Below, piece after piece: positions 56,096 through 64,000 of a DNA stretch of 64,000 nt. The DNA comes from Cellvibrio fontiphilus. GTDB taxonomy: Bacteria > Pseudomonadota > Gammaproteobacteria > Pseudomonadales > Cellvibrionaceae. The DNA lies in assembly GCF_035317345.1 (NCBI RefSeq), contig NZ_JAYKTU010000003.1; one strand, written 5' to 3'. The notes under the pieces were generated by a model. That model saw only the letters and a list, made by a program, of their open reading frames with translations. It was not told where the DNA came from and did no database searches. Made by a program: the position numbers and the translations under genes. How positions within the stretch are numbered: position 1 is the first letter of the stretch; every line of letters begins with the position of its first letter.

Positions 56096-56121
56096 CCCAC
56101 CCCTCTGAATAGAGGCGTGGG
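56096..56121 (-). terminator. Intrinsic terminator in the receptor leader
   Basis: Stem CCCAC-C-CCTCT / AGAGG-C-GTGGG with loop GAAT, followed on the minus strand by CTTTTTATTTTTT. It lies between the 16-codon ORF and the receptor gene, 150 nt before the receptor start. It may end the LysR transcript or attenuate the receptor. Confidence 0.85.
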
Positions 56122-56128
56122 AAGTTCG

Positions 56129-56179
56129 CTATGAGCGAATGTGGCCGGTAAACGCTGGCGCGATTTTGTGAATGGACAT
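56129..56179 (-). CDS. 16-codon leader ORF upstream of the receptor
   Basis: ATG at 56179 with a strong ribosome site (GAGAGGTGAAT) and stop TAG at 56129, encoding MSIHKIAPAFTGHIRS. It ends 7 nt before the terminator stem. This is the arrangement of a leader peptide in a transcription attenuator, though there is no obvious run of regulatory codons. No family is recognised. Confidence 0.4.
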   Translation of the reverse strand: MSIHKIAPAFTGHIRS

Positions 56180-56308
56180 ATTCACCTCTCATGTTGAGTT
56201 GCGCAGAGCCTGATTGGCTTTATGGTTTGGCGATATCTGGATTTATTGCTGTTAGCACTGATCCAAACCACAGGTTGATGTGACTGATTCTGAGCGCTGT
56301 TAATCGAT

Positions 56309-56341
56309 GAATCAAATCAATGAATAACTAAAACGATTTAA
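56309..56341. promoter_or_regulatory. 33-bp shared element, copy 2 (upstream of the receptor)
   Basis: GAATCAAATCAATGA followed by ATAACTAAAACGATTTA, 27 of 33 identical to 49034-49066 and in the same orientation. It sits between the LysR gene end and the receptor leader. AAATC/GATTT arms give it weak dyad symmetry. Confidence 0.5.
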
Positions 56342-56379
56342 TCCCTGTATCAATCCCGCGACTGTAATGCCGAATCAAG

Positions 56380-57270
56380 TCAGCTTTTAAATGCCGGCAA
56401 GACTTGAGTCAGAAAAGTTTCCAACGCCGGGTTGTTGTTGTCTTTGCGATAGCTGTAGACCATTTCAACTGGCTTGGGAGGAGTGGTGGTTATTTGCCTT
56501 AGCAAAATGTCATCAAAGTGCAAGCTGGTGGCCGACTTGGGAATCAGCGCAACACCAATACCGGATTGCACCAAGGCAAGCATGGTGTGCATTTGCGCCA
56601 CGTATTCCACGACTTGCGGCAGCACATCCTCCCGCTGGAAACAACCGGAAAGCAGGTTGTGGAAATAGCGCGCCTCATAGGGCGAATACATAAGAAAGGG
56701 TTTGTCCTGCAAACAGGCAAGGGTTGGCTCGGCGGGCCAGAGGTCGGCATCCTGTTTGGGAATGGCCAAATAGAGCGCCTCCCCCGCGAGGAAAACCGTC
56801 TCCAACTCGCCCTCATGGTTGTGTGGACGCACCAGACCTATATCCAACACACCGGAATGCAGAGCCTCCAACTGGGCGCCAGTGACTAACTCTTTCAGGG
56901 TGAGCGATATATCCGGCGCACACTCCCGCAGTTTGCGCACCATGGCAGGCAACAGGTGATAACCAAAGGAGGCAGTAAAACCTATCGATAGCGAACCCTT
57001 ATCCCCTTTGGCGTTTCGGCGGGCGGTCGCAGCGGCCTCCTCCGCCAGTCGCAATATGCGCGCGGCATCAGGAAAAAACGCCTTACCCGCCGCGGTGAGG
57101 CGCACGGTGCGACTGGTACGCTCCAATAATTGCGCACCGACATGATGCTCCAGCAAGCGAATTTGTCGGCTCAGGGGTGGTTGGGTCATATTCAGTCGCT
57201 CAGCCGCCCTGCTGAAATGCAGCTCTTCGGCTACAGCCACAAAACAGCGTAACTGGCTGATCTCAAACAT
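56380..57270 (-). CDS. LysR-family transcriptional regulator
   Basis: 296 residues. The N-terminal winged helix-turn-helix (FEISQLRCFVAVAEELHFSRAAERLNMTQPPLSRQIRLLE) is full length, and the periplasmic-binding-like effector domain begins near 90 (GSLSIGFTASFGYHLLP). It resembles regulators of aromatic or sugar-acid catabolism. Given its place at the head of the pectin locus and in the same orientation, it is the likely local regulator, perhaps sensing galactarate or a keto-deoxy intermediate. Confidence 0.9.
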   Translation of the reverse strand: MFEISQLRCFVAVAEELHFSRAAERLNMTQPPLSRQIRLLEHHVGAQLLERTSRTVRLTAAGKAFFPDAARILRLAEEAAATARRNAKGDKGSLSIGFTASFGYHLLPAMVRKLRECAPDISLTLKELVTGAQLEALHSGVLDIGLVRPHNHEGELETVFLAGEALYLAIPKQDADLWPAEPTLACLQDKPFLMYSPYEARYFHNLLSGCFQREDVLPQVVEYVAQMHTMLALVQSGIGVALIPKSATSLHFDDILLRQITTTPPKPVEMVYSYRKDNNNPALETFLTQVLPAFKS

Positions 57271-58130
57271 TTATTCACCCCCAACATCAATAGCACCAAA
57301 ACAATACCATTTTTAGATGCACACAGAAAAAATGCAAGCCTGCGCCCAGTCAAGCCGCATTGCAAACCACATTGATAGCTATAGAAATTATTGCCAACAA
57401 CCTTTAAACCGCCGCACCGCCCCCTTTAGCTTTTCCGTAAAAATTTGAGCTGCGACTCTCAGCAGAAATGTGATTTACCAATCAATACAAGCCATCCACC
57501 CGATGCAAATTGACGCTGGATTGTTTTAAGAATTTTTTAAATCGAATCAAAAAAATAAAAAATTCAGACATAAAAATTCATATAGCCAATAAAAACACCA
57601 TGGTGAATAAAGCGCCAAAATAAAGATTTAAGCGACAAAATAATTTTTTCGTGATCAATTGCACTAGAGGAACTGAAATTTTAGTGGACTAGCACACAAT
57701 ATTTCGTATGATTTAAATGCAACATGACTGGGCGCATCAATATCGCTTTTTGCAAACGTTTTTCCACTGCAACTTCAGCGAATTGATGAACAACTAAAAA
57801 CATAAAACGATTAGCAAAAAAACAGTCAATTAGTTGTTGCACATAAATAATAAAAAGTTTGACCGAGCCGTGAGAGATAGCGCAATTCAACGCGCGCAAT
57901 GCCCCGTAAAACGATGCGATTTATCTTTCGTTTTACAACCATCATCGACCAGCCACCTTCGTTTTTGTGCGTGCACATAACGCAGTGGTTTCTATTGCCC
58001 TAAAAAATCGTTTGGTTCTTTTTGAGCGGAGTTTCCGCTTTTTTAAAAAACATCAACGTTAGCGCAATCATTTTCACATTCAGTGACCTTGATTGAATTA
58101 AAAAACAACAATAGAAGAGCGGACTGGCTC
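57271..58130. other. AT-rich intergenic region between LysR and the membrane-protein gene
   Basis: No convincing gene in 860 nt; a 72-codon minus-strand frame at 57681-57899 lacks a ribosome site or any recognisable feature. Two hairpins are visible: GTAAAACGA/TCGTTTTAC (57906-57936) and AGCGG/CCGCT followed by a T-run (58025-58044). The latter is a weak intrinsic terminator on the plus strand and could end a small RNA or leader. The region must hold the divergent promoters of LysR and of the plus-strand operon. Confidence 0.4.
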
Positions 58131-58910
58131 ATGAAAACCTTAATTGTGTATGTGCACTTAATTGCTGCCTGCGTAGCCGTGGGAATTATGCTAATTCAGG
58201 ATCTGGCGCTGGCAAAAACACGCGGCCAAAGCCTTTCAAAATTAGCTGTTGAAGAGTTACAGCGCGCGGCAAAAACTATTTCAATGGCATTGATAGCGCT
58301 ATGGGTTTCCGGTTTATTACTGGTGGTGATTGGCTATGCCGAAAACCCGCAGCAATACCTGTTAAATCAAAAGCTTTGGGCGAAATTTACCGTGGTGGGA
58401 ATTCTCACGCTAAACGGTATTGCGCTGCACCATTTCAGTTTTCCACGCGTGGTTTCCAGCCGCGGAATTTCCGGGTTGGGCAACATTGAAAAAACACTGG
58501 TGGTGTTAACGGGTGTTGTGTCCAGTGTGTCCTGGTTATTTGCGTGTTATCTGGGTATAGCGCGCCCGTGGAATTACACAGTGAATTACAGCTTTGTAAT
58601 GACGGTGTATTTCAGTTTGTTAATACCGGCATGTGTTGGCGGCTGCGTTTTAATTCATGCACTGCGTTTTTTTCCGCAGGATTTTTTCCGCGAGCCTGCT
58701 CATAAATCTTTTCAGGATGTAATTCGTCACCCGGCGCAGCCACAAGCACCGCGCGATACTGCTCAACGCTCGATTGCACCCGCACAGAAAAAAATTCGCC
58801 CAGCTACGCACCACCCAGAGCCGCCACTGCTGACTGACGCAATTCAATTGCCCGATTCCATGCGGCTGGGCAATTCCATTCAAATGGCCAAACGCGTATC
58901 CAAAACATGA
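58131..58910 (+). CDS. Four-helix membrane protein of unknown function
   Basis: 259 residues from ATG 58131 (MKTLIVYVHLIAACVAVG); a GTG 16 codons upstream is possible. Four hydrophobic helices (about 3-25, 45-70, 80-100, 125-150) and a fifth near 170-195 precede a Pro/Gln-rich cytoplasmic or periplasmic tail (about 200-259). The first helix has a conserved-looking His (VHLIAA) and the third a paired HH (ALHHFSF), possible haem or metal ligands. It resembles small DUF2214/CopD-like membrane proteins, but I do not claim the family. It precedes the CBM2-YceI redox genes by 150 nt. Confidence 0.7.
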   Translation: MKTLIVYVHLIAACVAVGIMLIQDLALAKTRGQSLSKLAVEELQRAAKTISMALIALWVSGLLLVVIGYAENPQQYLLNQKLWAKFTVVGILTLNGIALHHFSFPRVVSSRGISGLGNIEKTLVVLTGVVSSVSWLFACYLGIARPWNYTVNYSFVMTVYFSLLIPACVGGCVLIHALRFFPQDFFREPAHKSFQDVIRHPAQPQAPRDTAQRSIAPAQKKIRPATHHPEPPLLTDAIQLPDSMRLGNSIQMAKRVSKT

Positions 58911-58964
58911 AATCACAACCATTTCTTTTGCGCTTTGGCGACAGCCAGAGCGCAAATCACTTAC

Positions 58965-59016
58965 CCCTTAGCCAACAAGCGATGTACAGATCTGTGCATC
59001 GCTTGTTGGCTAAGGG
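58965..59016. repeat. 52-nt near-perfect palindrome
   Basis: Arms CCCTTAGCCAACAAGCGATG and CATCGCTTGTTGGCTAAGGG with a self-complementary centre (TACAGATCTGTG), so that 26 bp pair with one G-T. It lies 45 nt before the CBM2-YceI gene start. It has no T-run, so it is not an intrinsic terminator; a regulatory site, RNA stem or repeat-family element are options. Confidence 0.9.
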
Positions 59017-59060
59017 CCCATTGCCGGGCTCGCCCGACATCCACTCAAGAGGAAAACACC

Positions 59061-60128
59061 ATGAGTAGTTTGACCGCCTCTGCGATCACCCCGCGCCCAA
59101 GGGGCAGGGTTACACGATCGCTCTGCCTGCTGGGTTTCAGCTTGGCAACAGTTGTACTTTCAGCCAAGGCTTCGGCGGGCTGTGAGTATGTCGTCACCAA
59201 CCAGTGGAATAACGGATTTACCGCCGCGATTAGAATAACCAACAGCGGAACCAGTGCGATCAATGGCTGGAATGTGAGCTGGCAGTACAGCGGTGACAAT
59301 CGCCTGACCAGCAGCTGGAACGCCAATTACAGCGGCACCAATCCTTATTCCGCATCCAACCTGAGCTGGAATGGCAGCATCCAACCCAACCAGACTGTTG
59401 AGATTGGCTTCCAGGGCAGCAAGGGCAGTGCTGCGCCGGAAGTGCCACAAGTAACTGGTAGCGTTTGTGGCGCAGCAGCTTCTTCGGCGGCGACCTCCAG
59501 AGCCAGTTCAGCCCCATCGTCAGTGGCATCCAGCACACCTTCATCTGCGGCGTCCAGTACCCCCTCATCGGTGGCCAGCAGCACGCCATCATCGGTAGCT
59601 AACCAAGCGGCGTGGGACCTTAACAGCAGCGCCTCTTACCTTAACTTTGTGACCACTAAAAACACTCACAACGTTGAGGTGCACAACTTCACCAGCCTCA
59701 CCGGTGCAATTGGCAGCAATGGCGTTGCAACCGTGACTATTGACCTGAACAGCATCAATTCGGGAGTTGCCCTGCGCGACCAGCGCATGCGCGATTTGTT
59801 ATTTGAAACAACCAGCTACCCCACCGCCACTGTCAGCGTTGCCGTACCCGCAACCCTGCTCAGCAGCCTGACCCTGGGGCAGACCACCCAAACCGATATA
59901 ACCGCCACCCTCAACCTGCACGGTGTCAGTGTTCCGCTCACTACCCGGGTATCGGTACAGCGCCTGACCAATTCGCGCATTTTGGTGCAGAGCATGGCAC
60001 CCGTACTGACCCGCGCGGGCGACTTTAACCTCACTGCCGGCGTGGAGGCTTTGCGCTCTATCGTCAACCTGACATCCATCAGTGCGGCAGTCCCCGTGGA
60101 TTTCGCGCTTGTGTTTGACGCGCGCTAA
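59061..60128 (+). CDS. Secreted CBM2-YceI protein (Cbp2E-like)
   Basis: 355 residues from ATG 59061 (AAGAGGAAAACACC site); the open frame extends upstream through the palindrome. A long signal peptide ends near 38 (AKASAG). Family 2 cellulose-binding module at about 39-137 (bounded by two Cys, with W residues NQWNNGF, INGWNVSWQ, NLSWNGSI). A Ser/Pro linker of repeated SSVASSTP (about 140-185) leads to a YceI-like domain (about 190-355, X158 type). X158 domains can bind ubiquinone. The protein matches the architecture of C. japonicus Cbp2E, a redox-active protein linked to cellulose breakdown. Confidence 0.85.
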   Translation: MSSLTASAITPRPRGRVTRSLCLLGFSLATVVLSAKASAGCEYVVTNQWNNGFTAAIRITNSGTSAINGWNVSWQYSGDNRLTSSWNANYSGTNPYSASNLSWNGSIQPNQTVEIGFQGSKGSAAPEVPQVTGSVCGAAASSAATSRASSAPSSVASSTPSSAASSTPSSVASSTPSSVANQAAWDLNSSASYLNFVTTKNTHNVEVHNFTSLTGAIGSNGVATVTIDLNSINSGVALRDQRMRDLLFETTSYPTATVSVAVPATLLSSLTLGQTTQTDITATLNLHGVSVPLTTRVSVQRLTNSRILVQSMAPVLTRAGDFNLTAGVEALRSIVNLTSISAAVPVDFALVFDAR

Positions 60129-60151
60129 CTGGAGGCTTACGAGAAATTATC

Positions 60152-63100
60152 ATGAAAAAATTACGCAAACTCTCCGCGCTCTCCCCATTTGGTTTGGCCC
60201 TTGCACTTGTAGCGCCAACCACCGCACTGGCCCAAAACCTGTGTAACGTGACCTATACCACCGCCAATAGCTGGGGCAATGGGGCGCAAATCGGCGTATC
60301 CGTTAAAAATAACGGCGCCGCTGTAAGCAGCTGGCAACTCTGCTGGGCTTTAAGAGGCAGCGAAGCTATCGCCAATCTATGGGACGGCACCCTGACCACC
60401 AGCGGTAGCAACGTCTGCGTGTCCAACGCTGGCTACAATGGCAACCTGCCCACCAATGGTACGGCCCAGTTTGGTTTTATTATCAACAACCCTGTAGCCT
60501 CGGCACCTACGGCGTTTACGCTGAACGGCGCAAGCTGTAGCGGCACAGCAACCAGCAGTACCCCCGCCAGCAGCACACCGGCCAGCAGCCTGTCATCCAG
60601 CAGTGCCAGCAGTACCGCGCCGCAAACAGCCGCGCGCTGGCTATTGGAAGCCGGCAAATCCAGCTTCCACTTTGTGGCGGTAAAAAATATCAGTACCGCT
60701 GAAACCTTCACCTTTAACCAGCTGCAAGGCACGGTAGCCTCCAACGGCAATGCCACTTTGAGTATTCCACTGGCGAGCATTTCTACCGGGTTTGATATCC
60801 GCAATACGCGTATGCAAAACCTGCTGTTTGAATCCAGCTACCTACCTCAATTGCACTTCACTACCCAGCTGGATTTGGCCGCGTTGGACGCTCTGCCTGT
60901 CGGCGCCATACAAGTGCAAAGCATGACCGGTAACCTGATCCTGCACGCGGTGAGCAAAGCCATCACCTTTGATGCCACGATTGTGAAACACAGCAATACC
61001 AGCATCAGCGTATCGCCGCGCCGCCCGATTGTGGTTAACAGTGTCGATTTTGAAATGAACGCCGGCGTTGAGGCTCTGCGTGTGGTAGCCAACTTGAGTT
61101 CGATTGGGGAGAAGACCCCGGTTTACTTCAAGATGTTCCTGACCCGCGACAACCCCACCAATATCGCCGCGATCAGCCTGCCAGCCGCACCTGCCGCCCC
61201 CGCAAGCTTGATGGGTAACCTCAGCCAGGTCACAGGTGATGCCAGCCTGAACTGGGCCGATGTAAGCAGCACCGAAACCGGCTTCCTGATTCGTCGCCGC
61301 GGTGCCGATGGTCGCTGGACCACCCAAAGCAACCTGCCGGCCAATAGCGCCAGCTTCACCGAGAACCTGCTTTCGGCCTACGGCAGCTACGACTACAAAG
61401 TCATTGGCTACCGCGACAGCGTACCCTCGCTGGCCAGCAACAGCATCAGTCTGGTTTACAGCAATGGCCAAAGCTCCAGCAGCAGCTCCAGTGTGGGTAG
61501 CACCGGTTCACTCAGCTCTGCCAGCAGCCTATCCAGCAGTTCCAGCTCCAGCAGCTCAGGCGGTAATGGCGAGCTGATTGGTGACGTAACCCGCGGCGCC
61601 TCACTCTGGACCAGCCAAAGCTGTGTCGCTTGTCACGGTGTCGATGGTGAGAAAAACGCCAACGGTACTCCGGCCTTCTCTCCACTCAACCCCAACCGCT
61701 CGGTATATCGCCACACCCAGGACACCCAGGATCGCAGCCTGCGTGACTTTATCGCTATGTGGATGCCACAAACTGACCCGGGTTCCTGTACCGGCCAGTG
61801 TGCGGCTGACCTGGAAGCTTACATCCTGACCTGGCGTCGCCCGGCGGATGGTATTCCGGATAACCCTGTCGCCAACTTCAGCTGTCCTAGCGATGTGTCG
61901 CCCTACGGCCAACGCACCCTGCGCTTGTTGACCAAACAGGAATACCAACGCTCAGTGCGCGATTTGGTGGGTTACACCCAGGATGTGATTTCACGCCTGC
62001 CGGACGACTTTATTGCCGGTGCCTTCACCAATAACAACACCCTGCTGGTGGATAAAAACCGCTACACCAGTTACATCTCTACCGCTGAACGCATAGCGAC
62101 TGATGTGGCCACACGCTGGAATGCGGTACTGGCCTGTAGCCCGAGCACAACCTGTGCTGACAAACTGGTCAGCGATCTGGCTCCGCGTATTTTCCGCCGT
62201 CCATTAACCAGCGATGAGCAGACCGCTTACCGTGGTGTGGCGCGCGGCACAACCGGTGGTCGCACTGTTGCACAGGGCATGGAAGTCGCGCTGGCGGCGA
62301 TGTTGTCATCACCCCAGTTCCTGTATCGCTCCGAGTTGGGTAACCCCAGTGGCGCCGGCTACAAGCTGGACGGCTACGAAATGGCCACCTTCATGAGCTA
62401 CACCTTTACCGGCACTACCCCCAGCGCGGACTTGTTGGCCGCAGCCGGTCGTGGCGATTTGAATACCATTGCCGGTGTACGCCAACAGGCAGCATTGCTG
62501 CTTAACTCTGCCAATACCCGCGTACTTTTGGGTGACTTTGTGAACCGCTGGCTGGGCACCGAGCAGTTGGAGATCAAAGAGAAAACTGGCGTAGCTAACT
62601 TCGCTACTCTGGCGAACGACATGAAGCTGGAACTGGGCAAGAACTTCTCCCAGGCGATGCTCAGCAGCGGCTCTACCTTCGCTTCGGTTTACAACCCCAG
62701 CTATACCCACGTGAACCAGCGTTTGGCGACCCTCTACGGCCTGTCCTTTAACGCCTCAGGTGCCGATGCCGATGGCTTTGTTAGCACCGCAGCGGGCGAT
62801 CGCGGCGGTATCTTGCTCTCGGGTGCCTTTATGTCCCGTTACGCCAGTGCCACCGATGCCAACATGGTGACCCGCGCTGTGGCGCTGCGCCGCCGCATGA
62901 TGTGTCAGGACATTCCCGAGCCACCATCAGGTGTGAGCCTGGACCGCGAAGCTCTGGCGGCGCGTGACAAGGAGTTCTTTGAGAACCCACACACCACCCA
63001 GCGCATGATCTTCGACCGTATCACCTCGGGCACCAGCTGCTCCAACTGTCACGGCGAAATCATCAACCCACTGGGCGGCACTATGGAGAACTACGACACC

Positions 63101-63526
63101 CTGGGCCGTCTGCGCAGCGTGGATTTGAAAGGCAACGCCATCAACGCGGCGGGCACCTTCTTCTCGCCCTTCCCGCAATTGCAGTTCCTCAACGACCCGG
63201 ATCGCGTGATTCACTCACCCGCTATCCAGGTTAATGGCGGCAAAGATCTGGCGCGCACCATAGTGGAAGACCCAATGGTATCCAGCCTGGCGCAAAGCTG
63301 TCTGGCAACCCAGTTTGTCAGCTATAGCACCGGTATCCATTCGATCTTCCTGATCGATTCAACAAGGGATGTAGGCTACTCACGCATCAGCAAGGCGGAA
63401 GAAAACGCCTACCGCTGCGACGTGGCTGACCTGACCAATGTACTGACCACCCGTGGCCCAAGGGCGATGCTGGAAGAAATTCCCGCATTGGATTCTGTGA
63501 TGTACCGGCGGGAGTGGGCGCGCTGA
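60152..63526 (+). CDS. Secreted CBM2-YceI-FN3-cytochrome-DUF1592 protein (Cbp2D-like)
   Basis: 1,124 residues. Signal peptide 1-27 (TALAQ); CBM2-like module 28-133 with Cys pairs; Ser/Thr linker to about 158; YceI-like domain 159-330; fibronectin III-like domain near 345-425; poly-Ser linker 430-470; cytochrome c with CVACH (about 489); then the DUF1587-DUF1595-DUF1592-DUF1588-DUF1585 series (about 590-1124) with CSNCH (about 961). The start half resembles Cbp2D of C. japonicus; the C-terminal half parallels the giant protein at 228-7040. It probably carries electrons between a quinone-like YceI cofactor and haems at the cellulose surface, for example toward LPMOs (inference). It follows the Cbp2E-like gene by 23 nt. 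Confidence 0.87.
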   Translation: MKKLRKLSALSPFGLALALVAPTTALAQNLCNVTYTTANSWGNGAQIGVSVKNNGAAVSSWQLCWALRGSEAIANLWDGTLTTSGSNVCVSNAGYNGNLPTNGTAQFGFIINNPVASAPTAFTLNGASCSGTATSSTPASSTPASSLSSSSASSTAPQTAARWLLEAGKSSFHFVAVKNISTAETFTFNQLQGTVASNGNATLSIPLASISTGFDIRNTRMQNLLFESSYLPQLHFTTQLDLAALDALPVGAIQVQSMTGNLILHAVSKAITFDATIVKHSNTSISVSPRRPIVVNSVDFEMNAGVEALRVVANLSSIGEKTPVYFKMFLTRDNPTNIAAISLPAAPAAPASLMGNLSQVTGDASLNWADVSSTETGFLIRRRGADGRWTTQSNLPANSASFTENLLSAYGSYDYKVIGYRDSVPSLASNSISLVYSNGQSSSSSSSVGSTGSLSSASSLSSSSSSSSSGGNGELIGDVTRGASLWTSQSCVACHGVDGEKNANGTPAFSPLNPNRSVYRHTQDTQDRSLRDFIAMWMPQTDPGSCTGQCAADLEAYILTWRRPADGIPDNPVANFSCPSDVSPYGQRTLRLLTKQEYQRSVRDLVGYTQDVISRLPDDFIAGAFTNNNTLLVDKNRYTSYISTAERIATDVATRWNAVLACSPSTTCADKLVSDLAPRIFRRPLTSDEQTAYRGVARGTTGGRTVAQGMEVALAAMLSSPQFLYRSELGNPSGAGYKLDGYEMATFMSYTFTGTTPSADLLAAAGRGDLNTIAGVRQQAALLLNSANTRVLLGDFVNRWLGTEQLEIKEKTGVANFATLANDMKLELGKNFSQAMLSSGSTFASVYNPSYTHVNQRLATLYGLSFNASGADADGFVSTAAGDRGGILLSGAFMSRYASATDANMVTRAVALRRRMMCQDIPEPPSGVSLDREALAARDKEFFENPHTTQRMIFDRITSGTSCSNCHGEIINPLGGTMENYDTLGRLRSVDLKGNAINAAGTFFSPFPQLQFLNDPDRVIHSPAIQVNGGKDLARTIVEDPMVSSLAQSCLATQFVSYSTGIHSIFLIDSTRDVGYSRISKAEENAYRCDVADLTNVLTTRGPRAMLEEIPALDSVMYRREWAR

Positions 63527-63574
63527 GGCGCGCTCCTTCCCACATCACCTTGTTAACGAATTGGAGTAAATAAC

Positions 63575-64000
63575 ATGAGATACAAAGACTGCTTCGACAA
63601 AGAACGCAGAGACTTTCTGAAAGTCGTTAGCCATGCCGGTATAGCTGCGGGATTGATCCAGGCCTCCAGTATGCTCGCGGGCGTCATGCTCGCGCGTACC
63701 GCCGAGGCCCAAACCGGTACGCCGACCAAACACTGCCTGGTGTTTAACGGCGGCGGTTGTCACCCTACCCGCTGGTTCCCCACCGGTAGCACCCTGCCAG
63801 TGCAATCGGCGCCGCTGCAAACCCACTACAGCCGCATCGCCCTGCTGCGCAATGCCTCACTGAGCGGCGCCGGTCACGGGGTTATGTTCCATCGCTTTAA
63901 CAACGGCAGCTGGTCCGAGGACAGTTTTGATGTGAACCTGGGCCGCACCATTGGCGCTAACTACCCGGTGAAATACCTGAACCTGGGCACCACAGCAGAA
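63575..64000 (+). CDS. DUF1552 protein, N-terminal part (Tat-type signal)
   Basis: 142 codons from ATG 63575 (TTGGAGTAAATAAC site), continuing off the right edge. ERRDFLK at residues 10-16 is a near-consensus twin-arginine motif, with the hydrophobic part ending AEAQ. The mature part (KHCLVFNGGGCHPTRWFP) matches DUF1552 and is a paralogue of the gene at 1-210. It forms the usual DUF1592-DUF1552 pair with the preceding gene. Function unknown. Confidence 0.78.
   Translation, partial: MRYKDCFDKERRDFLKVVSHAGIAAGLIQASSMLAGVMLARTAEAQTGTPTKHCLVFNGGGCHPTRWFPTGSTLPVQSAPLQTHYSRIALLRNASLSGAGHGVMFHRFNNGSWSEDSFDVNLGRTIGANYPVKYLNLGTTAE

Noticed and set aside
57681..57899. 72-codon minus-strand frame
   Set aside because: No ribosome site, AT-rich region, no recognisable motif.
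58935..59060. Upstream extension of the CBM2-YceI gene
   Set aside because: It reads through the palindrome and gives no signal peptide, whereas ATG 59061 has a ribosome site and is followed by a signal sequence.
1..64000. Insertion sequences, prophage genes, CRISPR arrays, rRNA
   Set aside because: I saw no transposase, integrase or phage structural gene, no regularly spaced repeats and no rRNA sequence. The only direct repeats found are the MNTYAG element, the 33-bp element and two short tandem tracts.

Overview
The window looks like a chromosomal segment of a polysaccharide-degrading gammaproteobacterium, most like Cellvibrio or a close relative such as Saccharophagus. Evidence: serine-rich linkers joining carbohydrate-binding modules in secreted proteins, a CBM2-YceI protein pair resembling the Cellvibrio japonicus Cbp2E/Cbp2D redox proteins, a large TonB-dependent receptor inside a pectin-use locus, and standard gammaproteobacterial housekeeping blocks (proA-nadD-rsfS-rlmH-mrdA-rodA-mltB-rlpA-dacA and rpsU-yqeY-dnaG-rpoD).

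Layout. 1-7,040 (minus): a 2,270-residue secreted protein combining starch-binding-like modules, a PQQ-type sugar dehydrogenase domain, four haem-c motifs and a DUF1587-to-DUF1585 C-terminus, followed by the start of a Tat-type DUF1552 gene. 7,629-13,689 (minus): a complete six-gene ebo cluster (A-B-D-E-F-C), bracketed by two copies of a sequence that starts a small ORF with MNTYAG. 13,959-23,253 (minus): cell-wall and core genes. 23,545-27,844 (plus): a glycine-zipper protein, a PepSY protein, a PhoP/PhoQ-like pair and a DegV protein. 27,927-32,159 (minus): Ca/Na exchanger, galE, TorF-type porin and an EamA exporter with an attenuator-like leader. 32,553-38,613: cca, pteridine reductase, CorA transporter, folK, folB, tsaD, rpsU, yqeY. 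38,656-42,934: dnaG, rpoD and tRNA-Ile2(CAU).

43,163-57,270 (all minus): a galacturonan-to-2-oxoglutarate locus. It holds a LysR regulator, TonB-dependent receptor, GH105 hydrolase, GH28 polygalacturonase, secreted lactonase, galactarate permease, galactarate dehydratase, KdgD and 2-oxoglutarate semialdehyde dehydrogenase. Together these cover import of oligogalacturonides, depolymerisation, and conversion of the aldaric acid to 2-oxoglutarate. A uronate dehydrogenase is not in the window. A 33-bp element is shared between the region upstream of the permease and the region upstream of the receptor.

58,131-64,000 (plus): a four-helix membrane protein, a CBM2-YceI protein, a CBM2-YceI-FN3-cytochrome-DUF1592 protein and a second Tat-type DUF1552 gene running off the window. 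The two window ends therefore hold related extracellular redox modules that appear to be addressed to different glucans (starch-like versus cellulose). The most unusual items are the cellobiose-dehydrogenase-like architecture of the giant protein, the repeated MNTYAG element around the ebo operon, the EamA leader with a terminator and competing pairing, the receptor leader with a 16-codon ORF plus terminator, and a 52-nt palindrome in front of the CBM2-YceI gene. Assignments rest on motif reading only; no database search was run.
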